A DNA stretch of 64,000 nt from Vagococcus allomyrinae. GTDB lineage: Bacteria; Bacillota; Bacilli; Lactobacillales; Vagococcaceae. Numbering within the stretch: position 1 is the stretch's first letter; each line of letters starts with the position of its first letter. The notes under the pieces were generated by a model. That model did not search any database. It was given only the letters and a program-made list of their open reading frames with translations, and was not told where the DNA came from. The stretch spans positions 103,637-167,636 of the forward strand of contig NZ_JAEEGA010000015.1 of assembly GCF_017829975.1 (NCBI RefSeq). Direction: 5' to 3'. Shown here one piece after another: positions 29,712 through 38,563 of the stretch. Position numbers and translations under genes: made by a program.

Positions 29712-29805
29712 TGTTTGCGTTTGATTTTCCTGTTTTTTTTAGTTACAATAGGAATGATAAAGATAATGAGCAAAATTATGAATTGAAATAGATGAGGTGC
29801 TTAAA

Positions 29806-30156
29806 ATGGCAAAGTTTAACTATGAAGCAAAGGAAATTTTACAAAAAGAATTTAAAACAAAAATGCGCGGGTATGATCCAGTTGAAGTGGATGAGTTTTT
29901 AGATGGGGTAATTAAAGATTACGAAACGTACAACCGTGAGATTCTGGCTTTAAGAGAAGAAAATCAACGTCTGATTGCGAAAGTGGATCAATTGACGAAA
30001 AGTCAAGCAACCTTATCTCGTATCAAGCAAGATCCACCTAAAGCGGCAGCAGTGACGAATTTTGATATCTTAAAACGCTTGTCCAATCTTGAAAAAACAG
30101 TCTTCGGCAGTAAATTAGACGAAGAAGACGATTTGGACCAAACAAAACAATTTTAA
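29806..30156 (+). CDS. gpsB: Cell division regulator GpsB
   Basis: About 116 residues. The DivIVA-like N-terminal lipid/PBP-binding domain has KEILQKEFKTKMRGYDPVEVDEFLD followed by a coiled coil, and the C-terminal trimerisation helix has DILKRLSNLEKTVFG. GpsB links PBP1 to the division machinery. GAGGTG lies before the chosen ATG; a GTG three codons upstream is inside that site. It lies upstream of the RNase P RNA gene, the conserved order. Confidence 0.94.
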   Translation: MAKFNYEAKEILQKEFKTKMRGYDPVEVDEFLDGVIKDYETYNREILALREENQRLIAKVDQLTKSQATLSRIKQDPPKAAAVTNFDILKRLSNLEKTVFGSKLDEEDDLDQTKQF

Positions 30157-30169
30157 CAACCAGCAAGAT

Positions 30170-30555
30170 TTCTTGTAGTTTTCGGATAATTGCAGCTTAG
30201 GTAACTAGGTTGAGGAAAGTCCATGCTCGCACAAGCTGAGATGCTTGTAGTGTTCGTGCTTAGTGAAACCATAAGCTAAGGTATTCGCAAGAATAACGGC
30301 AGCCAAAACAGCTAAGGTCCTCGGACTATGCTGGAGTAAGCTTGAAAGTGCCACAGTGACGAAGCAATTTTAGAAATGAAATTGGTGGAACGCGGTAAAC
30401 CCCTCGAGCGAGCAACCCAAACTACGGTCGGGGCACTTTTTTCAAGGAAATGAACGAAGAAAAGAGACAGATTTATCTGTAGACAGATGATTATCGTTGC
30501 CAGTTTTTACCTGAGAACTGGCAATACAGAACATGGCTTATAGAAAACTACAATT
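30170..30555 (+). ncRNA. rnpB: RNase P RNA component, bacterial type B
   Basis: The conserved P4 core GAGGAAAGTCCATGCTCGC lies near 30212 and ACAGAACATGGCTTA near 30530. The 5' and 3' ends TTGTAGTTTTC and GAAAACTACAA pair to form P1. GGTAAACCCC and the P15-like region precede it. The overall order matches Bacillus type B RNA. It cleaves the 5' leaders of tRNA precursors. Its usual place, downstream of gpsB, is kept. End points are good to a few bases. Confidence 0.96.
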
Positions 30556-30565
30556 TATCAGGGGC

Positions 30566-30597
30566 ATTCCTTCCGTTTAAATGGAAGGAATTTTTTT
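30566..30597 (+). terminator. Terminator after rnpB
   Basis: ATTCCTTCC pairs with GGAAGGAAT, followed by seven Ts. Confidence 0.9.
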
Positions 30598-30707
30598 GGA
30601 GTGTAGGAAAGTGTTTAAGCTTTTCTAGCTTGCAGTTGGATCAAGCATCTGGGCGATCCGAGCTGTTCTATTAAACGACTATTTAACCCTTGAAAGGGGC
30701 GGTACAT

Positions 30708-31868
30708 ATGAAACAATTTAAGTTGATTGCAACAGTAGCCAGTGGCATGGAGGCTCTTGTAGGAAAAGAATTACGAGATTTGGGCATTGAATGCCAGGTC
30801 GAAAATGGTAAGGCAATTTTTCACGGAGATATGGAAACGATCGCCACAGCCAATCTTTGGTTGCGAACAGCTGACCGGGTAAAGATTGTTGTCGGTGAAT
30901 TTAAAGCCGTTACCTTTGAGGAACTGTTTGAACAGACAAAGGCGATTCCTTGGGAAGACATCTTGCCGATGGACGCGGAGTTCCCCGTGGCGGGCAAGTC
31001 GATTAAATCGACCTTGTTCAGTGTTTCTGATTGTCAGGCCATTACCAAAAAAGCTATCGTTAGCCGTTTAAGCGATGTTTACCATCGCTATGGCCGATTA
31101 CCTGAAACAGGTGCACTCTTCGCCTTAGAAGTGGCGTTGCTCAAAGATCAGGTGACAATTACCCTAGACACAACCGGACCAAGTTTGTTTAAGCGTGGTT
31201 ATCGCATTGATAAAGGGGGAGCACCCTTAAAAGAAAATATGGCAGCTGCCCTTGTCTTATTAACAAATTGGCGGAAAGATCGCCCATTTTATGACCCGGT
31301 TTGTGGCTCAGGGACAATCTGTATTGAAGCGGCCTTGATCGGTCATAATATCGCCCCTGGCTTTAATCGAGAATTCGCTTTTGAAGCCTGGGAGTGGTTT
31401 GACAAAGACCTGTTGGATAAAGTTCGCAACGAAGCAGAAGAAAAGGCCGATTATGATATTGAATTGGATATTTTAGGAACTGACTATGACCCTCGGATGA
31501 TTAAAATTGCTCAAGCTAATGCTGAAGAAGCTGGTTTAGCCGATTCGATCGTCTTCAAACAATTGCAATTAAGCGACTTTAAGACTGAAAAAGAGTATGG
31601 TGTTATTGTGGCTAATCCCCCGTATGGTGAGCGCCTTGGGGAAGAAGAAAGTGTCCATAAACTATACCGAGAAATGGGAGAAACATATCGCCCACTAAAA
31701 ACCTGGAGCAAGTATATTCTAACCAGCGATTTAGCCTTTGAAACCTTTTATAAGGCCAAAGCCACAAAAAAACGCAAACTTTATAACGGTTCGTTGCGAA
31801 CGGATTTATTCCAATATTGGGGAACGCGACCGCCACGTCCACCTCGTGAAACGAGTGCTGATCAGTAA
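30708..31868 (+). CDS. THUMP-domain class I SAM-dependent RNA methyltransferase (YpsC/RlmL-like)
   Basis: A 386-residue protein with an N-terminal ferredoxin-like and THUMP RNA-binding region (residues 1-155) and a C-terminal Rossmann methyltransferase. DPVCGSGTICIEAA is the SAM motif and NPPYGERLG the catalytic N(D)PPY motif for N2-methylation of guanine in rRNA. The target base is inferred only from the family. An AAAGGGGCGG ribosome site favours the inner ATG. The basic, proline-rich end is normal. It follows rnpB as in other Firmicutes. Confidence 0.9.
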   Translation: MKQFKLIATVASGMEALVGKELRDLGIECQVENGKAIFHGDMETIATANLWLRTADRVKIVVGEFKAVTFEELFEQTKAIPWEDILPMDAEFPVAGKSIKSTLFSVSDCQAITKKAIVSRLSDVYHRYGRLPETGALFALEVALLKDQVTITLDTTGPSLFKRGYRIDKGGAPLKENMAAALVLLTNWRKDRPFYDPVCGSGTICIEAALIGHNIAPGFNREFAFEAWEWFDKDLLDKVRNEAEEKADYDIELDILGTDYDPRMIKIAQANAEEAGLADSIVFKQLQLSDFKTEKEYGVIVANPPYGERLGEEESVHKLYREMGETYRPLKTWSKYILTSDLAFETFYKAKATKKRKLYNGSLRTDLFQYWGTRPPRPPRETSADQ

Positions 31869-31978
31869 TTTTTTTATTCTGTAAAAAAGCTGAAGGAATT
31901 TAGAGCCAAATTAACCGATCATAGATCAGCCAAACGATTTTAGTTGTACATTATTTAGTGGAAAGTAGGGATTTATTG

Positions 31979-33478
31979 ATGAATGAACCAGCATTTTTAG
32001 CTTACTTGAAAGAGATTGCGTTAATCCATGAGTCAATTGGATTACTTGAATGGGATAGTCAAACGGGAATGCCTGAAAAAGGAGCGGCTCATCGGGCGGA
32101 AGTGTCCAGCTATTTGAGTGGCAAGGCCTTTAGTATGTCAACAGGACCTGAAATGACGGACTATCTGGCTTATTTTGCGGCCCATCCTGAGGAATTATCT
32201 GAATTTGGACAAGCTGTTTATGACAAAGTCAAAGAGGAATACGACTTAAATAAAAATGTTCCAGCTGATCGTTATCAAGCCTTTAGAAAAGTTCAATCGA
32301 TGGCTCATAGTACATGGGTGAAAGCTCGTGAAGCCAAAGATTACCATCTATTTAAAGGGTCTTTAGAAGAATTAATCAATTTTACTAAAGAGTTTATTCC
32401 TTTGTGGCGCAAAGAAGAAGCAACACCTTATGATGTGTTGCTAAATCAATATGAACCAGGTATGACAGTGGCTATTTTAGATGACGTTTTTAGCCAAGTT
32501 AGAGATGGGATTATGGACATTCGCCAAGTCGTGGCGGAAAAAGGCACAGTGCCAGATACGTCGTTCTTGCATCGGCATGTGACGAAAGAACAGCAGCGCC
32601 AGTTTGTTACTCAAGTTGTGACAGAATTAGGTTATGACTTTAGTCGAGGTCGCTTAGACGACACGGTTCATCCTTTTATGTTAAATTTAAACCGCAATGA
32701 TGCGCGAATTACGACACGTTGGGACGAGAATGATTTTGGTATGGCAACTTTAGGCGTGATACACGAAGCTGGCCACGGCATGTATGAACAAAATGTGGCT
32801 GCTAAGTATGATTACACGCCTTTAGCAGGTGGAGTCTCAATGGGGATCCATGAATCTCAATCACTCTTTAATGAAATCATTGTCGGAGGCAGTAAGGCTT
32901 TCTGGCAACGTCAATTTCCAGCGCTGCAGGCCATTACAGGGGAGACTTTTGCAGATGTTGAATTTGAGACTTTTTACAAAGGGTTAAAAGAAACCAAGGC
33001 TAGTTTTGTACGAATTGAATCTGACTCTTTGACCTATCCATTGCACATCATCATACGCTATGAAATTGAAAAAATGATTTTTAACGATGAAGTTTCCATC
33101 GATGACTTGCCTCAAATTTGGAATGATAAATACGAAGAGTATTTAGGGGTTCGTCCAGGGAATGATTTAGAAGGGATTTTACAAGATGTCCATTGGGCAG
33201 GCGCCAGCTTTGGCTATTTTCCGTCCTACGCACTAGGTTATATGTATGCCGCACAGCTTCATCACGGTATGGAGAAAGAGTTGGACGTTGAGGCGATTCT
33301 TGGTTCTGATGATTATTCGGCTATTCGCAAATGGTCAACGAAAAATATTCATCAGTATGGTTCTTCACGGAAACCCAATCGGCTCATCATGGATGCGACC
33401 GGCGAAGCGCTAAACCCTCAATATTTACTTGATTATATGCGTAAATTGTATTTTGATGTTTACAATATTTCTGAATAG
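31979..33478 (+). CDS. M32 family metallocarboxypeptidase (Taq-type)
   Basis: About 499 residues. The zinc motif HEAGH in GVIHEAGHGMYEQN with downstream IHESQSLFNE defines family M32. The N-terminal LIHESIGLLEWDSQTGMPEKG and the C-terminal SFGYFPSYALGYMYAAQL are family segments. It trims C-terminal residues from peptides in the cytoplasm. The ATG follows AGGG by eight bases; a longer in-frame GTG start adds seven residues without a ribosome site. It is monocistronic with a strong terminator. Confidence 0.93.
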   Translation: MNEPAFLAYLKEIALIHESIGLLEWDSQTGMPEKGAAHRAEVSSYLSGKAFSMSTGPEMTDYLAYFAAHPEELSEFGQAVYDKVKEEYDLNKNVPADRYQAFRKVQSMAHSTWVKAREAKDYHLFKGSLEELINFTKEFIPLWRKEEATPYDVLLNQYEPGMTVAILDDVFSQVRDGIMDIRQVVAEKGTVPDTSFLHRHVTKEQQRQFVTQVVTELGYDFSRGRLDDTVHPFMLNLNRNDARITTRWDENDFGMATLGVIHEAGHGMYEQNVAAKYDYTPLAGGVSMGIHESQSLFNEIIVGGSKAFWQRQFPALQAITGETFADVEFETFYKGLKETKASFVRIESDSLTYPLHIIIRYEIEKMIFNDEVSIDDLPQIWNDKYEEYLGVRPGNDLEGILQDVHWAGASFGYFPSYALGYMYAAQLHHGMEKELDVEAILGSDDYSAIRKWSTKNIHQYGSSRKPNRLIMDATGEALNPQYLLDYMRKLYFDVYNISE

Positions 33479-33486
33479 TTAGTTAG

Positions 33487-33518
33487 ACAGGGTGGGACTT
33501 ATGTCCCACCCTGTTTTA
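33487..33518 (+). terminator. Terminator after the M32 peptidase gene
   Basis: A perfect 12-bp GC-rich stem (ACAGGGTGGGAC and its complement) with a TTAT loop, then TTTT. Confidence 0.9.
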
Positions 33519-33564
33519 GATCTATGATGTGAGAAAAACCTTCCGAAAATCTGCAACTGTCTTC

Positions 33565-35223
33565 TTATCGAAATGTTAGGTGTTTTTCAATTTCCTGATT
33601 TGTCTCTGCTAGCATTTTAGCTTGATAGTCATCTGTCCATTGATAGAACTTACTCATCTCATGAACCACTTCTTCTTTGATTAACTGGCAACGTTTCATA
33701 TTGAACAGCATGTAGCTCGTTCGTCGCAATAAAAAGTCAATCGGGTGAAGGCACATCTCGTGTTCCAAGGCATAACGCAACATGACATAATCCACATCCG
33801 ATAGTTGACTGCTCTCTGGAACACTTAGTAAATAAGCGAATAAGTCAATCACATTGGAGCCATAACGTTTTACAAGTAGGTTAGATTCTCGATGAGTTAA
33901 ATGAAATTTTTCTATGCCTATTTTGACAAATTCTTTAACATACCGCTGATAGCCCTGACTGCCACCAACATCACCGCCAGATAAGTTCAAGTTTTTAGTG
34001 CGACATTTAATAAAGAGTCGTTTATATTCTTGACAAATATCATGTAAGACAGTGTCAACGATTTCTTTCGACATGTGCCGATAGCCAGTTAATTTACCAC
34101 CAGCAATCGAATAAAGCCCGCTGTCAGAATGGAAAATCTCATCCTTTCTGGAAAGCTCAGAAGGGGCCTTGCCATCTTCATGAATCAGCGGTCGAATCCC
34201 GGCCCATGCTGATTCAATGTCAGCCACAGTCATTGAAGGAACCGCAAACATGAGATTGATAGCATTTAGAACATAGGTCACATCCGCCAATGTCACAGTC
34301 ACATCAGCAGGTGAACCATGATAACCAGTGTCTGTTGTTCCCACGTAGACCTTACCGTCACGAGGGATAGCAAACATCATGCGGCCATCGTCAAAAGGTG
34401 TGTCAAAATAAACCGCGTTGGTCAAAGGGAACCGACTGTCATCAAAAACTAAATGAACGCCTTTGGTCAGATGAAGATAGCGATCTTGTTTGGAACGATC
34501 CAATTCACGAATCTGATCGACCCATGGACCGGCTGCGTTTATCACACGTTTGGCATAAATGGGGTATTCGATGTTGTCAATTAAATCGCGGACGCGGACA
34601 CCTATAATGTTGCCAGTTTCTTTGCTGTAGAGTAATTTCTCAACCTTGGCATAGTTGGCGATATAAGCTCCAAATTCTTCGGCCTTTTTTAAGACTTCTA
34701 GTGTCAAACGACTATCATCAGTTCGATATTCCACATAAACGCCACTTCCTTTGAGCCCTGTTGCTTTTAAATAGGGTTCTCGTTTTAGCGTGTCGCGGGG
34801 ACGTAACATAAATTTCCGCTCATGTTTTTCGACTTGGGCCAGTTTGTCGTAAATATCTAAGCCAATCGTTGTCGTCAATGGACCGAAAGATCCCTCTTGA
34901 TAAAAGGGCAGGACCATTTTGACAGGTGTTGTCACATGAGGGGCATTTTCATAAACAATGGCTCGCTCACGGCCGACTTCTGCGACTGTTTTAACTTCAA
35001 ATTGTTTTAAATAGCGTAACCCACCATGGACCAGTTTGGTTGATCGACTGGATGTTCCAGAGGCAAAATCTCCCATTTCAACTAACCCTACACCGAGTCC
35101 ACGACTGATGGCGTCGAGGGAAATACCAGCGCCGGTAATTCCTCCACCGATAACCAATATATCAAGTGTGACTGCTGACATTTTTCTAAGATGCTCCCGT
35201 CGTTCTTCCCATGAAAAACTCAT
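33565..35223 (-). CDS. glpD: FAD-dependent glycerol-3-phosphate dehydrogenase/oxidase
   Basis: A 552-residue flavoprotein. The FAD-binding motif is VIGGGITGAGISLDAISRG, then GTSSRSTKLVHGGLRYL. It oxidises glycerol 3-phosphate to dihydroxyacetone phosphate at the membrane. Enterococcal and streptococcal GlpO oxidases are about 608 residues because of an insert of roughly 50 residues before the SIAGGKLT motif; that insert is absent here, so it resembles Bacillus GlpD. No glpK or glpF is adjacent. GGGAGGT precedes the ATG on the minus strand. Confidence 0.9.
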   Translation of the reverse strand: MSFSWEERREHLRKMSAVTLDILVIGGGITGAGISLDAISRGLGVGLVEMGDFASGTSSRSTKLVHGGLRYLKQFEVKTVAEVGRERAIVYENAPHVTTPVKMVLPFYQEGSFGPLTTTIGLDIYDKLAQVEKHERKFMLRPRDTLKREPYLKATGLKGSGVYVEYRTDDSRLTLEVLKKAEEFGAYIANYAKVEKLLYSKETGNIIGVRVRDLIDNIEYPIYAKRVINAAGPWVDQIRELDRSKQDRYLHLTKGVHLVFDDSRFPLTNAVYFDTPFDDGRMMFAIPRDGKVYVGTTDTGYHGSPADVTVTLADVTYVLNAINLMFAVPSMTVADIESAWAGIRPLIHEDGKAPSELSRKDEIFHSDSGLYSIAGGKLTGYRHMSKEIVDTVLHDICQEYKRLFIKCRTKNLNLSGGDVGGSQGYQRYVKEFVKIGIEKFHLTHRESNLLVKRYGSNVIDLFAYLLSVPESSQLSDVDYVMLRYALEHEMCLHPIDFLLRRTSYMLFNMKRCQLIKEEVVHEMSKFYQWTDDYQAKMLAETNQEIEKHLTFR

Positions 35224-35467
35224 ATAAAAACCTCCCTATCTCAATGATAATGCGGTGATCTGTTGGAATTGTTAACCTTTCAGCTTATTACTCGAAGGCT
35301 TTCAGCTAATGAAGATAACAGTGATAACATTCTTCCTTCAGTATACCGTTGTCAGGGCAATTTGTATATTAAGAACCATCTAACGTTATCTCAAGTAGTA
35401 GGAAGATAAAAGAAACTTTGTTATACTAGATGACGGTAATAGCAATTATTGAATGAGGGGTAAGAAA
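35224..35467. promoter_or_regulatory. Divergent regulatory region between glpD and hemH with short direct repeats
   Basis: No gene is seen. CTTTCAGCT is repeated at 35277 and 35299 (22-bp spacing) and GATAACA at 35314 and 35323. A TATACT box occurs on each strand (near 35340 minus, 35432 plus), which could be the two -10 elements. Regulators are not identifiable. Confidence 0.45.
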
Positions 35468-36418
35468 TTGAAAAAGAAAAAAGGGATTTTAATTGCCAAT
35501 ATTGGGACACCAGATAAACCTGAAACAAAAGAGGTTAGAGCCTATTTAAAGAATTTTTTAGGCGATCAACGGGTAATTGATACTCCGCGATGGAAATGGT
35601 TACCGATTTTACATGGTATAATATTAAACACACGTCCGAAAAAATCAGCAGCACTTTATCAGGAGATTTGGACAGCGGAGGGATCGCCATTATTGGTTTA
35701 TACGAAATCTCAGGCTAACCAACTTCAAGAGCGTTTTCCGGATCATTTGGTGAAGTATGGCATGGGATACAGCTCACCCACGATTTCCGAGTCATTAACT
35801 GAAATGGCTGAGGCGGGTGTTGAGGATGTGACAGTGATTCCTTTGTTTCCACAATATTCAACGACAACAACCGCTTCTATTAATGATGCGGTGTTTCATC
35901 ACTATCTGAAACAGGAGGACATGCCAAGTCTTCATTTGATTCGTGAATTTACGGAACATCCACTGTATATTGATCTATTGATTCAGCAGATTAAAAAAGG
36001 CATCGCCGACTATCAACCAGATCGTTTGGTGATTTCTTACCACGGTATTCCTGTCAGCTATGTCGCAAAGGGCGATCCTTACAAGGAGCAATGTCAAGCC
36101 ACCACGGACGCTATCTTTGCCAAATTAAAGCTGGAAATTCCTTGGCAAGTGGCGTATCAATCGACTTTTGGCAAGGCTGAATGGCTTAAACCGGCCCTTG
36201 ATCAAACTTTGATGGGCTTGCCGGAAAAAGGGGTCGAGAATGTCTTGATCATTACACCGGGCTTTGTTTCTGATTGTATCGAAACCATTGAAGAAATTGA
36301 AACTGAAAATCGTGGTTACTTCATGGAGCATGGAGGGAAAATCTTTAATTATATTCATCCATTTAATGATGATCCTGGCTTTGTGGATTTACTTGAAAGT
36401 TTAGTAAGAGAGAGGTAA
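35468..36418 (+). CDS. hemH: Ferrochelatase (coproporphyrin ferrochelatase type)
   Basis: About 316 residues. The start KKGILIANIGTPDKP, then LDEVKAYL-like VRAYLKNFLGD, YHGIP (metal-site histidine) and PGFVSDCIETIEEI are ferrochelatase motifs. In Gram-positives the enzyme inserts iron into coproporphyrin III. The likely start is TTG, preceded by GAGGGG at seven bases; an ATG five codons upstream overlaps that site. No other heme biosynthesis genes are nearby. The HAD gene follows 16 bp downstream. Confidence 0.92.
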   Translation: MKKKKGILIANIGTPDKPETKEVRAYLKNFLGDQRVIDTPRWKWLPILHGIILNTRPKKSAALYQEIWTAEGSPLLVYTKSQANQLQERFPDHLVKYGMGYSSPTISESLTEMAEAGVEDVTVIPLFPQYSTTTTASINDAVFHHYLKQEDMPSLHLIREFTEHPLYIDLLIQQIKKGIADYQPDRLVISYHGIPVSYVAKGDPYKEQCQATTDAIFAKLKLEIPWQVAYQSTFGKAEWLKPALDQTLMGLPEKGVENVLIITPGFVSDCIETIEEIETENRGYFMEHGGKIFNYIHPFNDDPGFVDLLESLVRER

Positions 36419-36434
36419 GAAAGTAGGGATCGAT

Positions 36435-37214
36435 GTGACAAAAAAATATTTTTTCTTTGATATTGATGGAACCTTGACCGATCGGAAAACCAATCAAGTT
36501 GTCCCTTCAGCTCAGCTTGCGCTCCAAAAATTACAGGAAGCGGGTCACTTTGTCGCCATTGCAACCGGTCGGGCTCACTATAAAGCTCGTCCGTTTATGG
36601 AGCAGATTGGTCTTGAGAATATGGTGTGTGCTGGTGGTGGCGCTTTGGTAATTGATAATCAGTTGAAACAAAATCACCCGTTAGACCTGGAGAAAGCGGT
36701 TGGCATAATCCAACAGGCGGAGAAGCTTGGTTATGGAGTCTTGCTGAGTTTGGATGATTCTTACGTAGTTCATGCCAAAAATGATTTATTTCGTCAACAA
36801 GTTGGTGAACGACAAGAAAAGACGGACTATCTAATTAACCCAAAATTGGATTTTCAGCAGCTGACAAGGATTTTCAAAATTTATATTTCCGTTGGGAAAG
36901 AGGAAGAAGAACGACTGATAAAGCGAAATGATCTTGGCAATTTGCGTTTTGTTCCTGATTATTTGATGTTTCAATATGATGCAAAACATCAAGGCATTCT
37001 TGAGATGATGAAGGAGCTTGAGGCACCTTTAGCAGAGGTCGTCGTGTTCGGTGATGATACCAATGACTTGGTCATGTTTGATTCCCAGTGGTTGAGTATC
37101 GCCATGGGGAATGGGGGACAGGACGTTAAAGAAAAAGCGGATTATGTCACGGATTTAAATGTGAATGATGGTATTTATAAAGCGTGCCAACACTTTGGTT
37201 GGTTTAACTCTTAA
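36435..37214 (+). CDS. Cof-type HAD-superfamily phosphatase
   Basis: A 259-residue HAD hydrolase with motif I FFDIDGTLTDRKT (nucleophile and acid/base aspartates), IATGRAH as motif II and VVFGDDTNDLVMF as motif IV, plus a C2-type cap between. Enzymes of this group dephosphorylate sugar phosphates or FMN-like metabolites; the substrate cannot be told. The start is GTG with AGGG seven bases upstream. It is co-directional with hemH and probably in one transcript. Confidence 0.88.
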   Translation: MTKKYFFFDIDGTLTDRKTNQVVPSAQLALQKLQEAGHFVAIATGRAHYKARPFMEQIGLENMVCAGGGALVIDNQLKQNHPLDLEKAVGIIQQAEKLGYGVLLSLDDSYVVHAKNDLFRQQVGERQEKTDYLINPKLDFQQLTRIFKIYISVGKEEEERLIKRNDLGNLRFVPDYLMFQYDAKHQGILEMMKELEAPLAEVVVFGDDTNDLVMFDSQWLSIAMGNGGQDVKEKADYVTDLNVNDGIYKACQHFGWFNS

Positions 37215-37265
37215 ATCATCGGTAGTTTTTTAGTCTTAGGAGAGTAGCCGCTAGCTGGCTAGAGG

Positions 37266-37294
37266 TAAAAAAGCGTCCCCAGAACGGAGACGCT
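37266..37294 (-). terminator. Terminator of the RNase HI-like gene (minus strand)
   Basis: On the minus strand AGCGTCTCC pairs with GGGACGCT with one bulge, followed by six Ts. Confidence 0.8.
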
Positions 37295-37298
37295 AAAA

Positions 37299-37718
37299 CT
37301 ATTTTGGCTTCTTTTTAGCTAATTTTAGGGCTTTTTGTAGGCCTTGTCGTGCTAAATTATCAGCGCCTTTGTTTTCTTTTTCAGGGAGCCACTGAATGAC
37401 CAGCAGGGGGAAGTAAGGGTAAAGACCTCTGATTCGTTCCAGATAAGGACTAAAAAGCGGATTGTTGGAGTAATCTTTGTCAACGGTTTGAGCGACTAAT
37501 TTGCTATCAGTATAGACAATGATATTCTGTTGGTGTAATTCTTGAGCGATAATTTCATTAAGCGCTAATTCCAAAGCAGCGAATTCCGCTTGGTGATTCG
37601 TTAATTCCGGTAGCGGATAGCTTAATTGTTGATACAACTGCTGACCAATGAGTTGCACACCAGCACCACTAATGCCTGGATTGCCTTTAGTAGCAGCATC
37701 TATGTATATTTTTAGCAT
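37299..37718 (-). CDS. RNase HI-family protein (YpeP/YpdQ-like)
   Basis: A 139-residue RNase H fold. The four acidic active-site residues can be placed: IYIDAATKGNPG (D), HQAEFAALELAL (E), VYTDSKL (D) and GADNLAR (D). It probably cleaves the RNA strand of RNA-DNA hybrids, although several such single-domain Firmicutes proteins have weak or no shown activity. It is divergent from ebsA. Confidence 0.88.
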   Translation of the reverse strand: MLKIYIDAATKGNPGISGAGVQLIGQQLYQQLSYPLPELTNHQAEFAALELALNEIIAQELHQQNIIVYTDSKLVAQTVDKDYSNNPLFSPYLERIRGLYPYFPLLVIQWLPEKENKGADNLARQGLQKALKLAKKKPK

Positions 37719-37808
37719 CTTTCAAGCCTTTCTTTAAGTAAATATTTTTTATTTCATGGATAATATGGTAGTATGAGAGTATTAGTTGATAGTTTGAGAG
37801 GTACAGTT

Positions 37809-38255
37809 GTGACTAAAAAAGAAACCAACCAAAAATTTAGGTGGCAACCTGAATTAGCAACCAGCATTATTTATTGGTCTTTAACTTTCGGTACCTTTTT
37901 TCTTAGTTCAATTGCCGCATTTGAGGCCTTGGGACTGAGTGTTTTGTGTGTATCGTTTTTTATCTGTTTTGCTATACTGACTTATTTGGGGCAATCACGC
38001 CACTTTAGCATTCAAGACGATCGGTTAATTGTCCACGCGATATTAAAAAGGAATCGTCATCAATTTGATTTGAGAACGATTGAAAAAATTTCTTTAGGGG
38101 CTTATGGCCTGACATTCATCTTCGATGGACACCATGAAATTGAAGAATCAGATCGGACCGTGTTGATGTCAAAAAAGACACTTGCTAACTTTATATCTGC
38201 CTTGGAGCAATCAGCCGAATTTAAAGGAATTATTGTCAGTATTAAGAAAAGCTGA
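37809..38255 (+). CDS. ebsA: EbsA-family membrane protein
   Basis: About 148 residues. KFRWQPELATSIIYWSLTFGTFFLSS and a second hydrophobic stretch ending near ILTYLG give two membrane helices, followed by a soluble domain with RHFSIQDDRLIV. This matches the EbsA family (named from the enterococcal aggregation substance region; described as pore-forming-like, function unproven). GTG with GAGAGG seven bases before is preferred to an ATG 12 codons upstream. A family largely confined to lactic acid bacteria. Confidence 0.82.
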   Translation: MTKKETNQKFRWQPELATSIIYWSLTFGTFFLSSIAAFEALGLSVLCVSFFICFAILTYLGQSRHFSIQDDRLIVHAILKRNRHQFDLRTIEKISLGAYGLTFIFDGHHEIEESDRTVLMSKKTLANFISALEQSAEFKGIIVSIKKS

Positions 38256-38316
38256 ACGAGGCGTGAAGCCGGATCGGAACTGCGATATAGAGAAAGTTTT
38301 ATACTTTCCTATAAAG

Positions 38317-38354
38317 TAAAAAAAGTGTGGGCCAAAGAGCCGACACTTTTTTGC
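38317..38354. terminator. Bidirectional terminator between ebsA and the cold-shock gene
   Basis: AAAAGTGTGGGC pairs with GCCGACACTTTT (one mismatch), flanked by A-run and T-run. It serves the two convergent genes. A second small hairpin (AGAAAGT/ACTTTCT) lies at 38291. Confidence 0.85.
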
Positions 38355-38356
38355 GT

Positions 38357-38563
38357 TTATTCTTCAATGGCAGACACGTTAGTTGCTTGCAAGCCACGGT
38401 GTCCTTCTTTAATTTCAAATTGGACGTGTTGATTATCTTTTAAGGTTTTGAAACCATCACCTTCGATACCAGTAAAATGAACGAAGATTTCCTCGGTGTC
38501 ATTATAAGTAATAAAACCATAGCCTTTTTTTGTATCAAACCATTTGACAATGCCTTCAGTCAT
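38357..38563 (-). CDS. Cold-shock protein (CspA family)
   Basis: A 68-residue single OB-fold protein. GIVKWFDTKKGYGFITYND and EIFVHFTGI contain the RNP1 and RNP2 nucleic-acid binding motifs. Such proteins act as RNA chaperones. GGGGGAA precedes the ATG; the open frame extends 24 codons upstream but those lack a ribosome site and are probably the structured 5' leader typical of csp genes. Confidence 0.95.
   Translation of the reverse strand: MTEGIVKWFDTKKGYGFITYNDTEEIFVHFTGIEGDGFKTLKDNQHVQFEIKEGHRGLQATNVSAIEE

Noticed and set aside
30598..30707. Small gene between rnpB and the methyltransferase gene
   Set aside because: No open frame with a ribosome site is present in this short gap.
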